From JAHEIJ01 sp040235565 (GTDB taxonomy: Bacteria > Pseudomonadota > Gammaproteobacteria > UBA6429 > Thiohalophilaceae): a stretch of DNA of 17,968 nucleotides. Below are positions 1 through 8,200 of this stretch, one piece after another. Under the pieces are notes generated by a model. The model had not been told where the DNA came from. It searched no databases and worked only from the letters and a program-made list of their open reading frames with translations. The DNA is taken from contig JBECLA010000082.1 in NCBI GenBank assembly GCA_040235565.1, forward strand, positions 1 to 17,968, written 5' to 3'. Both the position numbers and the translations under genes were made by a program. Each line of letters opens with the position of its first letter. Positions within the stretch are counted from its first letter, which is position 1.

Positions 1-739
1 GCTGTTTCCAGCTATCTGGCTTGCCAGTCAATTGCCAGGTATGCAATCGCCATTTTCGATAAGAGCCATAATGCCATGTCTTGTGCCATGGTGAATAATC
101 TGCACGGCGTTTTTCATGCCGGGTACCTGAATTATAATCATCGATATATGTTTGTATCACTGACAGCATGGCGCTCTTTTTAGCGTCCGTTACATCAGGT
201 GTAATTACAGTAGCGAATTCAATATATTCTTCACTTACACCCTGTGCCTCCTTGTTTCCAAGTACCTTCAGGTAGGCTATTAATGCATCAAGATCATCAC
301 TTGTCAGTTCAAAGCGCGGCATAAAGCTGTCAAGATTACGACCATCAGCGCCAATCCCGTCACGTATTGCTTGCCGTAAATCTTCTTCGGTATAGGCAGG
401 ACGGACACCTTTTCCTTCCTTGCGGGTATAGGCAAGTTGCTTGTAACTGGTTTCTCTCGGGTTAAACAGAATTTGACCAGTAATTGCCGGAGAAATTATT
501 TCACCTTCGCTGGCTCCCATGCCGCTACGTCGATGACAATTTGCACAGGTAACCTGTTTACCGGTGAGCTGAATTCCGCCTTGCCCGATTGCAGTTAAAG
601 GTTTGCCATCCGATAACAAACCCTGTTGATAAATGACTTTTCCCGTTTGTTGAATGTGATCTGTGCCTGATTGTGTTTCGGATACAGAATAATGGCAGGG
701 CAGGAGATATAACAATAAGACAGGTATCGTGCGGAACAT
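1..739 (-). CDS. c-type cytochrome with conserved W-rich C-terminal region (3' end outside window)
   Basis: About 246 residues are visible and the reading frame runs off the left edge without a stop. An N-terminal hydrophobic stretch (MFRTIPVLLLYLLP) looks like an export signal. A single class I heme motif CANCH lies at residues 65-69, followed by GMGASEGE and PAITG. The likely axial methionine is in SFMPRF, ahead of a helix typical of cytochrome c. After the heme domain comes a conserved region with KSAMLSVIQTYIDDYNSGTR and YRKWRLHTWQLTG. From memory, this resembles cytochromes fused to a periplasmic ABC-type binding-protein domain; that domain would lie outside the window. The start is the ATG at 739; no good Shine-Dalgarno sequence is visible. 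It sits 30 bp downstream of the Sco gene on the same strand, probably as an operon. Likely role: periplasmic electron transfer or redox sensing next to copper proteins. The heme assignment is firm; the fusion is inference. Confidence 0.85.
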   Translation of the reverse strand, partial: MFRTIPVLLLYLLPCHYSVSETQSGTDHIQQTGKVIYQQGLLSDGKPLTAIGQGGIQLTGKQVTCANCHRRSGMGASEGEIISPAITGQILFNPRETSYKQLAYTRKEGKGVRPAYTEEDLRQAIRDGIGADGRNLDSFMPRFELTSDDLDALIAYLKVLGNKEAQGVSEEYIEFATVITPDVTDAKKSAMLSVIQTYIDDYNSGTRHEKRRADYSPWHKTWHYGSYRKWRLHTWQLTGKPDSWKQ

Positions 740-769
740 AATTATTTGAAACCAGGTTTAATACAATTT

Positions 770-1402
770 TTACTCTGTACTTGGTATATGATATTCATCA
801 ACCAGATCACTTGCACTGGCAAAACCTTCCATTCTTATCCAGTCAGATGAATTGTTTTTCCGTATAAAGGTAACCGGCTCATGATTCATTTTGTTACCAC
901 GATAGGCCTTGAAGGATTTTTGCACAAACTCGATATCGGTTAGATCACCTGTTAAAAATATCCAATTAGAGCCGGCATTAAATTTTTCCGCATACTGTCT
1001 AAGTTTTTTTGGCGAATCATGCTCAGGATCGATAGAGACGGATACCATAAGAAGATCTTCTTTACTGTTTTCCAGTTTGGCACTAACTTGTGAAAAAATC
1101 CCGGACATAATGGGACAAATCGACGAGCAAGAGGTGAATATGAAATTCATCATAATTGTTTTATCTGTGGCCAAAACTTCGGTCAATGTTGTGACATCCC
1201 CATCAGCCGTTATTACCCTGGCATCCGGCACTTCATAGGATTCCATCGTTTTGACAACTGATTTCGTCGTCGTTTTCATTACTTGATGTTGACTGCCGCA
1301 TTTACCACATTTTGCAGTCGCAACGTTCAGACACGCGAAATATAGCAAGGCAAAAAGCACGACTGCCTTAATTATCTGAAACCACCATGCCTCTGCGGTC
1401 AT
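770..1402 (-). CDS. Sco1/SenC/PrrC-family copper chaperone / thiol redox protein
   Basis: 210 residues. A single N-terminal membrane anchor or uncleaved signal (about residues 8-30) is followed by a thioredoxin-fold Sco domain. The copper-binding CxxxC is in FTSCSSICP (C92 and C96), the third ligand is H174 in KMNHEPVTF, and the family stretch SIDPEHDSP is at about 123-131. Members of the family deliver copper to, or reduce the CuA-site cysteines of, cytochrome oxidase and some other copper enzymes on the outer face of the inner membrane. The ATG at 1402 has a good ribosome-binding site (complement of 1411-1419, AGGGAGAAG). An extra CGKCG (C32 and C35) lies just after the membrane segment, which is not part of the standard Sco core. 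The gene is first in a minus-strand unit with the cytochrome and is divergent from the sensor kinase. Closeness to a cupredoxin operon suggests it metallates those proteins, but this is inference. Confidence 0.93.
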   Translation of the reverse strand: MTAEAWWFQIIKAVVLFALLYFACLNVATAKCGKCGSQHQVMKTTTKSVVKTMESYEVPDARVITADGDVTTLTEVLATDKTIMMNFIFTSCSSICPIMSGIFSQVSAKLENSKEDLLMVSVSIDPEHDSPKKLRQYAEKFNAGSNWIFLTGDLTDIEFVQKSFKAYRGNKMNHEPVTFIRKNNSSDWIRMEGFASASDLVDEYHIPSTE

Positions 1403-1806
1403 TTTTAATTCTTCTCCCTGCTCATCATTATTTATTAAATTAAATAAGGTATATTTCTCTATAAAATAAAGCTATATATAACACTCCACCCACACATGTT
1501 GTCAAAGATTCTTGCTAAGGTAGTTAATTGTTACCTGACAGTTGCTCAAATATTTGTTGTTTGATTGTTAAATATATAAATTTATATAATGGGTAATACT
1601 ACTTTAATATAATACTTATTATGTAAGTATTTAGGTTTACAACGCGTCTATGTCGAATAAGCTACTGACACACTGTTGAAACAAGGGCAATATATTCTTG
1701 AATTTAACCGAGACTGCAACTGGCTAAAACATAATTATAATAAATAATAATAACACTGGCGGGCGCAATATACTGATATGGATAATGCTGGTATGGGGAT
1801 AGGACA
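1403..1806. other. AT-rich divergent intergenic region (404 bp)
   Basis: This region lies between the divergent Sco gene and the sensor kinase gene and must hold promoters for both. It is very AT-rich and I see no credible ORF in it. It contains two direct copies of TAATACT (1594-1600 and 1610-1616, 16 bp start to start). It also holds an imperfect dyad AGGTA-N9-TACCT (1518-1536). Other AT runs (1431-1490 and 1731-1755) could each contain -10 elements. Confidence 0.6.
1714..1741 (+). promoter_or_regulatory. possible sigma70-type promoter for the sensor kinase gene
   Basis: CTGCAA (1714-1719) as a weak -35 and a consensus TATAAT (1736-1741) as -10 are separated by 16 bp, about 65 bp upstream of the kinase start codon. 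The region is so AT-rich that -10-like hexamers are expected by chance, so confidence is low. Confidence 0.25.
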
Positions 1807-3570
1807 ATGGCATCAATCGAGTCTCACCTGGCAAATAACGAGCCAACTACACAAATATATCTAAAATCTCTGTCTGAGTTATCGATATCTTCACAGACCT
1901 GTGGAGGTACGCGTGAAATTGCTGAATATCTTACAAGACTCATCTCACGAGCATGCGAGCCCGAACATGTGCTGTTTCTTGAATCATCAGATACTGACGG
2001 TGTTCTCGACATTGTTGCCGCGTCCTGGACTAATAATAACCAGCATCAGCGACAAATAAACCTTGCTTCCAATCCCGCGACGACAAAAATACTCAAGTCA
2101 AAGAGTATTATATTTATTCAAGAACATGATGAATTAGCAAAGACAATATTCGGTCAGCTTTCAGGTGGTGCCAGACTGAAAAGTGGGTTACTACTTCCAA
2201 TCCAGTGGTGCAATTCCTGCTGGAACGCTTTAGCCTTGTTTTACACATCCAACAAGATTATCAGCAAACACACCATTTCGTTTCTGCAAGCAGCTGCAGA
2301 TGTGGTCACAGCATCTCTTCATAACAAGCCGGCAAAGGATCAACAACAGTTACAGACAAATGAGATCAATATTGTTAACGCAAAACATGATTGGGAAGCT
2401 TCGATCGATTCACTTCCCTATCTTGTTATCGTTCTCAATCAGCATGGCAGAGTAAATCGAGCCAACAAAACCATTGAATCCTGGGGTTTGAGTAGCGTTA
2501 GTCTGGCGAAGGGTATGCACATTGAGAAATTGCTCAAACCTCTCGGGTTTCCCACCCAGAAAAGTCAAAAAGATCATTGGCAGTCAATCTGGAACAACCT
2601 GAAATCTAATATGTCAATTACGTGGGAATCAAAAAACAGTGTAAATGGACATGCTCTGGAATATTCGCTCAGGATAATTGGTAACAACCAAAAGTTCGAC
2701 ATTGACAGTAACCACTGTCATGCTGTTTTAACAATTGAAGATGTTTCCGAACACAAGGCAATAGAAGATGCGTTAAAAGAATATACCCATGAGCTTGAGC
2801 AAACGATCGGGAAAAGATCCAGAGAGTTGAAAACCATAAACAATATACTCGAATTCGAAGTGCAGTACCAAAAGCAACAGAAAACGACATTAATTGAATC
2901 TGAACATAAATTACAAATATTAGCCCGGCAACTAATTAATGCACAGGAACTGGAACAAAAACGCCTTGCGCATGATTTGCATGACAGCATTGGTCAATCA
3001 TTGAGTGCGATTAAATTCAAAGTAGAAGATTTATTGTTGCTTGATGATAATTTTGATCAAAAGGCAACTGCACAACTCAACGATATTATTCAGATGCTAA
3101 AAGATTCTATTGAAGACGTACGACGAATATCAATGGACATAAGACCATCCATGCTTGATGATCTTGGTATTATCAGTACTCTGAAATGGTTCTGTCGGGA
3201 ATATGAACAGATTTACTCCAATTTAAAGATCAATAAAATATTTAAAATTGATGAATCTGATATTCCTGACGCCATCAAGGTTGTTATTTATCGTTTAATC
3301 CAGGAGGCAATGAATAATATAGCAAAGCATGCTGGCGCATCAGAGATTGATTTGGTGCTCAAAAAACTTACCAAGGGATTATATCTGGAAATATCAGATA
3401 ATGGCCATGGGTTTGATCATCAGAATTATACCTTGAGTGAGAGTTCCATGCGGGGCTTGGGTCTCATGAGCATGGAAGAAAGAGCCAATTCGACCGGTGG
3501 CTCGTTTAACATTCAGTCATCTGGAGACGGGACGTCAATCATCGTGGAATGGACTTTTCTTCACTTGTAG
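1807..3570 (+). CDS. soluble GAF-PAS sensor histidine kinase, HisKA_3 (NarX/DegS) type
   Basis: 587 residues with no membrane segment, so the kinase is predicted to be cytoplasmic. Order: a GAF-like domain (about 20-175); a PAS domain (about 195-320, starting DWEASIDSLPYLVIVL and ending in a PAC-like VLTIEDVSEHK); a helical linker (about 320-380); a HisKA_3 dimerisation domain with KRLAHDLHDSIGQ, where H392 is the expected phosphorylation site; and a HATPase_c domain. That domain has an N box (N503 and N504 in QEAMNNIAKHA), a G1 box (D531-N-G-H-G535) and a GLGL-containing G2 box. The GAF domain carries a W-CNSC-W motif (C135 and C138) that could bind metal or act as a redox switch (inference). 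The ATG at 1807 has the modest ribosome-binding site GGGGATAGGA just upstream. The natural partner is the convergent NarL-type regulator whose stop codon abuts this one. Confidence 0.93.
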   Translation: MASIESHLANNEPTTQIYLKSLSELSISSQTCGGTREIAEYLTRLISRACEPEHVLFLESSDTDGVLDIVAASWTNNNQHQRQINLASNPATTKILKSKSIIFIQEHDELAKTIFGQLSGGARLKSGLLLPIQWCNSCWNALALFYTSNKIISKHTISFLQAAADVVTASLHNKPAKDQQQLQTNEINIVNAKHDWEASIDSLPYLVIVLNQHGRVNRANKTIESWGLSSVSLAKGMHIEKLLKPLGFPTQKSQKDHWQSIWNNLKSNMSITWESKNSVNGHALEYSLRIIGNNQKFDIDSNHCHAVLTIEDVSEHKAIEDALKEYTHELEQTIGKRSRELKTINNILEFEVQYQKQQKTTLIESEHKLQILARQLINAQELEQKRLAHDLHDSIGQSLSAIKFKVEDLLLLDDNFDQKATAQLNDIIQMLKDSIEDVRRISMDIRPSMLDDLGIISTLKWFCREYEQIYSNLKINKIFKIDESDIPDAIKVVIYRLIQEAMNNIAKHAGASEIDLVLKKLTKGLYLEISDNGHGFDHQNYTLSESSMRGLGLMSMEERANSTGGSFNIQSSGDGTSIIVEWTFLHL

Positions 3571-4230
3571 TCAATCTCTGGTTAAACCATTTGATATAGC
3601 GTAACTGGTGAGACTACTTGTGGTATGAAGATCAAGTTTTTTCATCAGATTGGAACGGTGCTTTTCAACTGTTTTCAGGCTGATAGATAAATATTCAGCA
3701 ATATCCTTGTTTCGATAGCCTTCCGCCACCAGTTTAATTACCTCACGTTCTCGATGTGTCAATATGTCCCAGGTTGGTTTTAAATCATCCTGCTTTTCAG
3801 CACTAATATATCCTTTAATGACATTCCCCGTTATACCCGGACTCAGATATGTATTTCCGGTGAGAATATTTCGAATCGCATTGATAAGTTCACTATGAGA
3901 ATCATCTTTTAGAATATAGCCATCAGCTCCTGCTTTGAATGCGGTGTGTATGTATTCTTCTGTTTTATGAACTGTTATCACAAGAATTTTGGTTTCCGGA
4001 ATACGTTGCTTGATATTTCGAATTGCTTCTGTTCCATTCGTACCCGGCATAGACAGATCGGTTAAAACCAGATCCGGCTTCAGTTCGACTGTGCGCAACA
4101 ATGCGTCCTTTCCGTTGTCGACTTCGCAAATCACCTCAAGATCGGATTCATCTGACAGAAGAGAACGAAGCCCCGCCCTGAGAATCCCATGGTCGTCCGC
4201 GAGCAAAATTGTGTGGTGCTTTTTTTTCAC
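3571..4230 (-). CDS. NarL/FixJ-family response regulator (receiver + LuxR HTH)
   Basis: 219 residues from the GTG at 4230. The N-terminal receiver has the acidic pair D12 and D13, the phosphoacceptor D58 (LVLTDLSMPG), T86 and K108 (GYILKDD), so its active site is complete. The C-terminal LuxR-type helix-turn-helix (about 157-219) begins LTHREREVIKLVAEG and contains SLKTVEKHRSNLMKKL. It would bind DNA as a phosphorylation-driven dimer. The frame stays open upstream to a TTG at 4323. That extension is hydrophobic and unlike a receiver, and the core begins directly after the GTG (KKKHHTILLADDHG). However, no clear Shine-Dalgarno precedes the GTG, so the start is uncertain. The stop codon (3571-3573) lies immediately next to the stop of the kinase gene on the other strand. 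Probable partner of that kinase; its targets are unknown. Confidence 0.92.
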   Translation of the reverse strand: MKKKHHTILLADDHGILRAGLRSLLSDESDLEVICEVDNGKDALLRTVELKPDLVLTDLSMPGTNGTEAIRNIKQRIPETKILVITVHKTEEYIHTAFKAGADGYILKDDSHSELINAIRNILTGNTYLSPGITGNVIKGYISAEKQDDLKPTWDILTHREREVIKLVAEGYRNKDIAEYLSISLKTVEKHRSNLMKKLDLHTTSSLTSYAISNGLTRD

Positions 4231-4476
4231 TGATTCAAACTGCGCTATCTCATTAATTTTAAATACATTCCTGTAACTATGTAGTGAGTATATAAATACA
4301 AACCTGCATATCAATATAGCCAATTACCCCTATAGTAATACCTGCCTGAGTTTTAATAATAGTATAACTTACGACATTAGCATGTGCTGTTTAATTCTTA
4401 AAATGTCAAGCCTTAAACACAGGGAATAAGAATAATACATCAGTATTATCTTATAAAGGGTAATGGGAATGTAACC
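4231..4476. other. AT-rich divergent intergenic region between response regulator and receiver genes
   Basis: About 250 bp, probably holding the promoters of both flanking genes. It includes the upstream open extension of the regulator frame (to 4323), which I judge non-coding. TAATAC occurs at 4336-4341 and again inside the dyad at 4432-4449. No additional ORF is supported. Confidence 0.5.
4432..4449. promoter_or_regulatory. perfect dyad ATAATAC-ATCA-GTATTAT, candidate operator
   Basis: A 7-bp perfect inverted repeat with a 4-bp spacer, 27 bp upstream of the receiver gene start. The TAATAC half-site also occurs at 4336-4341 and, as two direct copies, at 1594 and 1610 upstream of the kinase gene. 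This would fit a dimeric LuxR-type regulator site. The AT-rich background and lack of a known consensus make it tentative. Confidence 0.35.
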
Positions 4477-4884
4477 ATGTCAAAAGCACTGCTAGTCGGA
4501 GACAATTCACCGTTTAATAATTTCCTTAAACATAGTCTGCCGCACCAATTCCCTGATCTTGAAATCGTAGAAGCAATAGACGAGTCCATTGCGCGTGATT
4601 TAATTGAAAGTTTCTCACCAGATTTAATTTTTCTGGATATTCATCTCACTAACGGGAACCCTTTGCAGTTAGCCCGGGAAGTTAAATCATCAACACCAGA
4701 AGCTATCATCATCATGCTCGCCAATTACTACATTCAGGAATATAAAACCATGGGGGAAAATTATGGCGCGGACTTTTTTTTATCAAAGGAACAGCCACTA
4801 AAATATATCCTCGACTTTATTGCAGAACTGATCGTCCTTGCATTACTGCAACCAAAACAACTGGTTAACACTTTCTTCTTATAA
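4477..4884 (+). CDS. stand-alone receiver-domain protein, partly degenerate
   Basis: 135 residues, a single CheY-like receiver with no output domain. The phosphoacceptor D54 (LIFLDIHL) and the lysine K104 (FFLSKEQP) are present. The usual acidic pair near the N terminus is reduced to one aspartate (VGDN), and the conserved Thr/Ser switch residue is alanine (A82 in IIMLANYY). It may be phosphorylated inefficiently or act as a phosphate sink or partner-binding module for the adjacent kinase. The ATG at 4477 is preceded by TAATGGGAATG. It is divergent from the response regulator gene. The fold call is firm; the signalling role is inference. Confidence 0.85.
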   Translation: MSKALLVGDNSPFNNFLKHSLPHQFPDLEIVEAIDESIARDLIESFSPDLIFLDIHLTNGNPLQLAREVKSSTPEAIIIMLANYYIQEYKTMGENYGADFFLSKEQPLKYILDFIAELIVLALLQPKQLVNTFFL

Positions 4885-5044
4885 ATCTATTACTATTTTT
4901 CTAGGACGCATTACTTGCTCAGTTCATCAAAAAAATCATTGTTTTGATCTACATTAATTACACCCATAAAAATGGGTAAACCCTACCTAACAAATACAGT
5001 CTTTTGCCTAGGTTGAAATCCCCTTAAGTTCACTAAAGTGTTAA

Positions 5045-5138
5045 CCACGCACCCGGACTACTGGGTCCTCGTTACTGTGTGGATTCAAATGCAAGCGAGA
5101 GACACATTACGAGTATTCAGACCGGGAATACCTGAATA
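5045..5138 (+). promoter_or_regulatory. structured 5' leader with mutually exclusive stems (possible RNA regulator)
   Basis: CCACGCA (5045-5051) can pair with TGTGTGG (5076-5082, one G-U pair), enclosing an inner hairpin CCCGG/CTGGG (5052-5056 and 5061-5065, one G-U). Further on, GTATTC/GAATAC (5113-5118 and 5126-5131) competes with TATTCAG/CTGAATA (5114-5120 and 5132-5138). Both pairings are perfect and cannot form together. A terminator-like stem follows at 5141-5170. I could not match it to a known riboswitch consensus. Whether it is transcribed with the operon is unknown. Confidence 0.4.
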
Positions 5139-5140
5139 AC

Positions 5141-5170
5141 AAAAATCAGATTGAAAACTCTCTGATTTTT
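5141..5170. terminator. perfect inverted repeat with A5/T5 ends, bidirectional terminator or attenuator
   Basis: AAAAATCAGA (5141-5150), a 10-nt loop, then TCTGATTTTT (5161-5170): a perfect 10-bp stem ending in a T-run on either strand. It lies 39 bp before the GTG of the large secreted protein. It could end transcription from upstream, or act as an attenuator inside the operon leader. The stem has few G-C pairs, so efficiency may be modest. Confidence 0.5.
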
Positions 5171-5209
5171 AACATTTAACTTGGCGACTGGCGATGGAGG
5201 GCATCCATT

Positions 5210-8200
5210 GTGAACACGAGAAATGATTTCACAATAACCATGGGTAAAGGGATCAAGCTGTCTATAACAGCGATGCTCTTTATGTTGTTAAATGTACAGT
5301 TGGCTGTTGCGCAAATCCCTGCACTGACAGTCAACGGACCAACTTCATATCGCTGGTTGATTGAAGAGGATGTCACCTACAACATCGTACCGGATCAGAC
5401 CTGTCAACCCGGCCAGGAAGCAGATTGCCTTTCCACGAATTTCCACAAAAGCTATCTACCGGTAGTCGCGGAAGGCCATTCAACCGATCCCATGCCGAAT
5501 CTGGACCCGACCAAGCGCTACTTTGTGTCGGTACTGCCAGATGAAGGTTACAGCATGGGCGGTGCACAAATTGCACCCGGCCAGACCAACGTCAATATCA
5601 CCGTCAATGCCCATCCTGTTCCCACGGCACAAATCCGTATCTTTATCTTCCGGGACGACTACCCGATCAACGGCGCCCCGGATACCCCGGAAGAAGTCGG
5701 GCTGGAAGGTTTTAATATCCTGCTGGAAGATGCCGGCGGACGTTACGGTGCGTCAGGCCAACAAATTACGACCGATGCTTTCGGCAACCCGCTGGGTACC
5801 ACCTATGACAATACCGGCAATGTTCTCAGCATGGGCGATGGCACCATCCAGACTGATGCCAACGGTATTGCGCTAATCAAGAACCTGGTTCCGGCCAAGT
5901 ACGGGATCCAGGCCGTACCGCCCACCGTGGATGCGAACGGCAATCCCACCAACTGGTCCCAGACCACCACCATCGAGGGTAAGAAGATTATCGATGCGTG
6001 GGTAAAGGCCAACGAACCCCCATTTTTTGCCGAATTCGGCCCGCCAGGTCCACATGTGTTCATCGGTTTTGTCGAACAATTCCAGGACCCGGTCCTCAGC
6101 GAGGGGGCCACTATCACAGGCCAGATACGCAGCATTCATAATTCCCGCCCGCCTGATTTTACTTTCTACACCGGCGCACCCGTACCGGGCTGCTGGGTGG
6201 GTCTCAATGACCTGTCTGTGGGCATCGGTCGAGGCGTGTTTGCAGGCCCTTGTGATGAGGACAGTAATTTCTCCATCCCCAATGTACCTGACGGCAACTA
6301 CCAGCTGACGATCTGGGACAAGAACCTGGACTACATCATCGCCTCCCAGGGTGTGACGGTAACCAATGGCCAGTGTAACGGTGGTAGCTGCAGTCTGCAG
6401 GACGTGCCGATCTTTGCCTGGTTTGGTCGCATCGAGCAGCACGTGTTCAACGATACCAATGAAAACGGCTACTGGGACGAGGGTGAGGCACCCATGTTCG
6501 AACAGGGGACCGCACTTCGTTGGCGCGACGGTACCGTTTATCAGGGATTCCCTACCGATCTGAGTGGGGCCGCGCCCTATGATGAAGTCTTCCCGTTTTT
6601 CAGTTGGCTGGTCGCGGAAGTGGCATTTGACCGCTTCAAGGCCACCGGCGCAACCATTGTTGTGGACAATGGCGGCCCAATTAATCCCAATGACCCCTCG
6701 TCATTCGGGGGCGTACTCAATCCCCAACCGCAGTCCGAAAATGGCGGTTTACCATACCGTACCGAAACCGGTCCGGTGTTAACGCAGGGGGTACAAACCT
6801 TCCTCGGGCAGACCAATATTATCCAGTGGGGCAAGAAAGCCTATGAAATCGGCGAAAACGGCGGTATCTCGGGCATCGTCTATTACGCTGTGACCCGTGC
6901 CGAAGACGATCCGGCCTATGCCGGGGCCGAATTGTGGGAACCGGGGATTCCCCGCATCCAGGTTGCCCTGTATCAAGATATGGTTCCTCCGCAGGGCGAT
7001 GGTGTGATTGATGATTTAAATGGCGACGGTGTGCCCACTGTCGCGGATGTCGACAACTATCCGTTCGGATTTGCAGACGGTGGCGCGCCCGGACCCGAGG
7101 ATTTCGACTACAACAGTAACGGCAGTTTCGACGCCGGTGATGCCATTCAGATCACCACCACGGACAGTTGGGATGACAATGTTCCCACCGGCTGCCAGGG
7201 CGAGACTTTCCTGGTCAATGGAGTCGTACCCACTGACTGCTATGACGGCCTGCGTAACTTCAACCAGGTGCGTCCTGCCGTGTTCGACGGTGGTTACGCC
7301 TTTGATTCCTTCGTACCGGGCGGTGTTGATACAGGCAATGCCGAGCAGACACTGGGCAATGGCATCTACATCGTCGCTACCGGTGACCACCGTGTCTACC
7401 AGACATTGAAAGAAGAAGATCGCAACGTTGATTTCGGTGATGAATTCCAGCCGGCACCTGAACTGTTACCGCCGGTCTGCGTGGGGACCCGCGACTACCC
7501 GGTCCCGAATACCTTCTCCCTGTTCGATGCCGGTGAACCGCCATTCCGAGCCGGCGAGATGCCGCCGCTGTGTAATCAGAAGCAGATCCTGTTGACCGAC
7601 GGCAAGAACGCGGCGGCCGACTTCTTCATGTTCACTTATGTCCCGGCCGCGGCCAAGGTAACGGGTTTCATTCTCGACGACCTGTCAAACGAGTTTGATC
7701 CCAATGCCCCGACCTTCGGCGAAAAATATTCACCGCCGTATCTGCCGGTGTCCATCCGTGACTGGACCGGGCGTGAGTTCGCGCGGACCTATTCCGATCG
7801 CTGGGGTACGTTCAACGCGGTACTGCCGTCCATGTACACCAACAGCAACGCCAGTGCCAGCGGGACCTCACCGAACATGATCACGACCTGCATGAATGAT
7901 CCGGGTCCCATCCCCGATCCCAATGATCCAACACAAATGATCACGGATCCCAACTACAACCCGCAGTACAGCCAGTTCTGCTACACCTTCCAGTACATGC
8001 CGGGTGTGACCACCTATCTGGACACTCCGGTCGTGCCGGTGGCCGCCTTTACCGGTCCGAATCAGCAACCGCTGGATTGCCAGGATCAGAACGGGACACC
8101 GGTCATCGGGTCGGTGATCGGTTCCCTGAGCGGTCCCTATGTCGATCAACCGGGCCAGTCGATTACCATCACCGCTGCGGTCGATCCCAACGGTGTGCGT

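Larger units (their letters stand above)
4885..5209. other. 325-bp intergenic leader region ahead of the large operon
   Basis: No ORF is supported here. The region is dense in inverted repeats: ATCAAAA/TTTTGAT (4926-4932 and 4942-4948), which might be a weak terminator of the receiver gene; ACCCAT-AAAA-ATGGGT (4962-4977), with no T-run after it; and a structured block at 5045-5170 listed separately. The base composition changes from AT-rich to GC-rich at about its right edge. Confidence 0.6.

Noticed and set aside
1518..1536. NarL-like operator from the dyad AGGTA-N9-TACCT
   Set aside because: Only 5-bp arms with an unmatched centre in a very AT-rich region; expected by chance.
4231..4323. 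N-terminal extension of the response regulator to a TTG at 4323
   Set aside because: The extension is hydrophobic and unlike any receiver N terminus, and it lies in AT-rich promoter-like DNA; the domain core begins after the GTG at 4230. Not fully excluded.
5045..5138. c-di-GMP (GEMM) riboswitch in the operon leader
   Set aside because: The characteristic GEMM conserved segments and tetraloop-receptor layout could not be found; only generic inverted repeats are present.
5190..5209. sigma54-type -24/-12 promoter near TTGGCGACTGGC
   Set aside because: The GG of the -24 half is present, but no GC-type -12 element lies at the right spacing, and it overlaps the ribosome-binding site.
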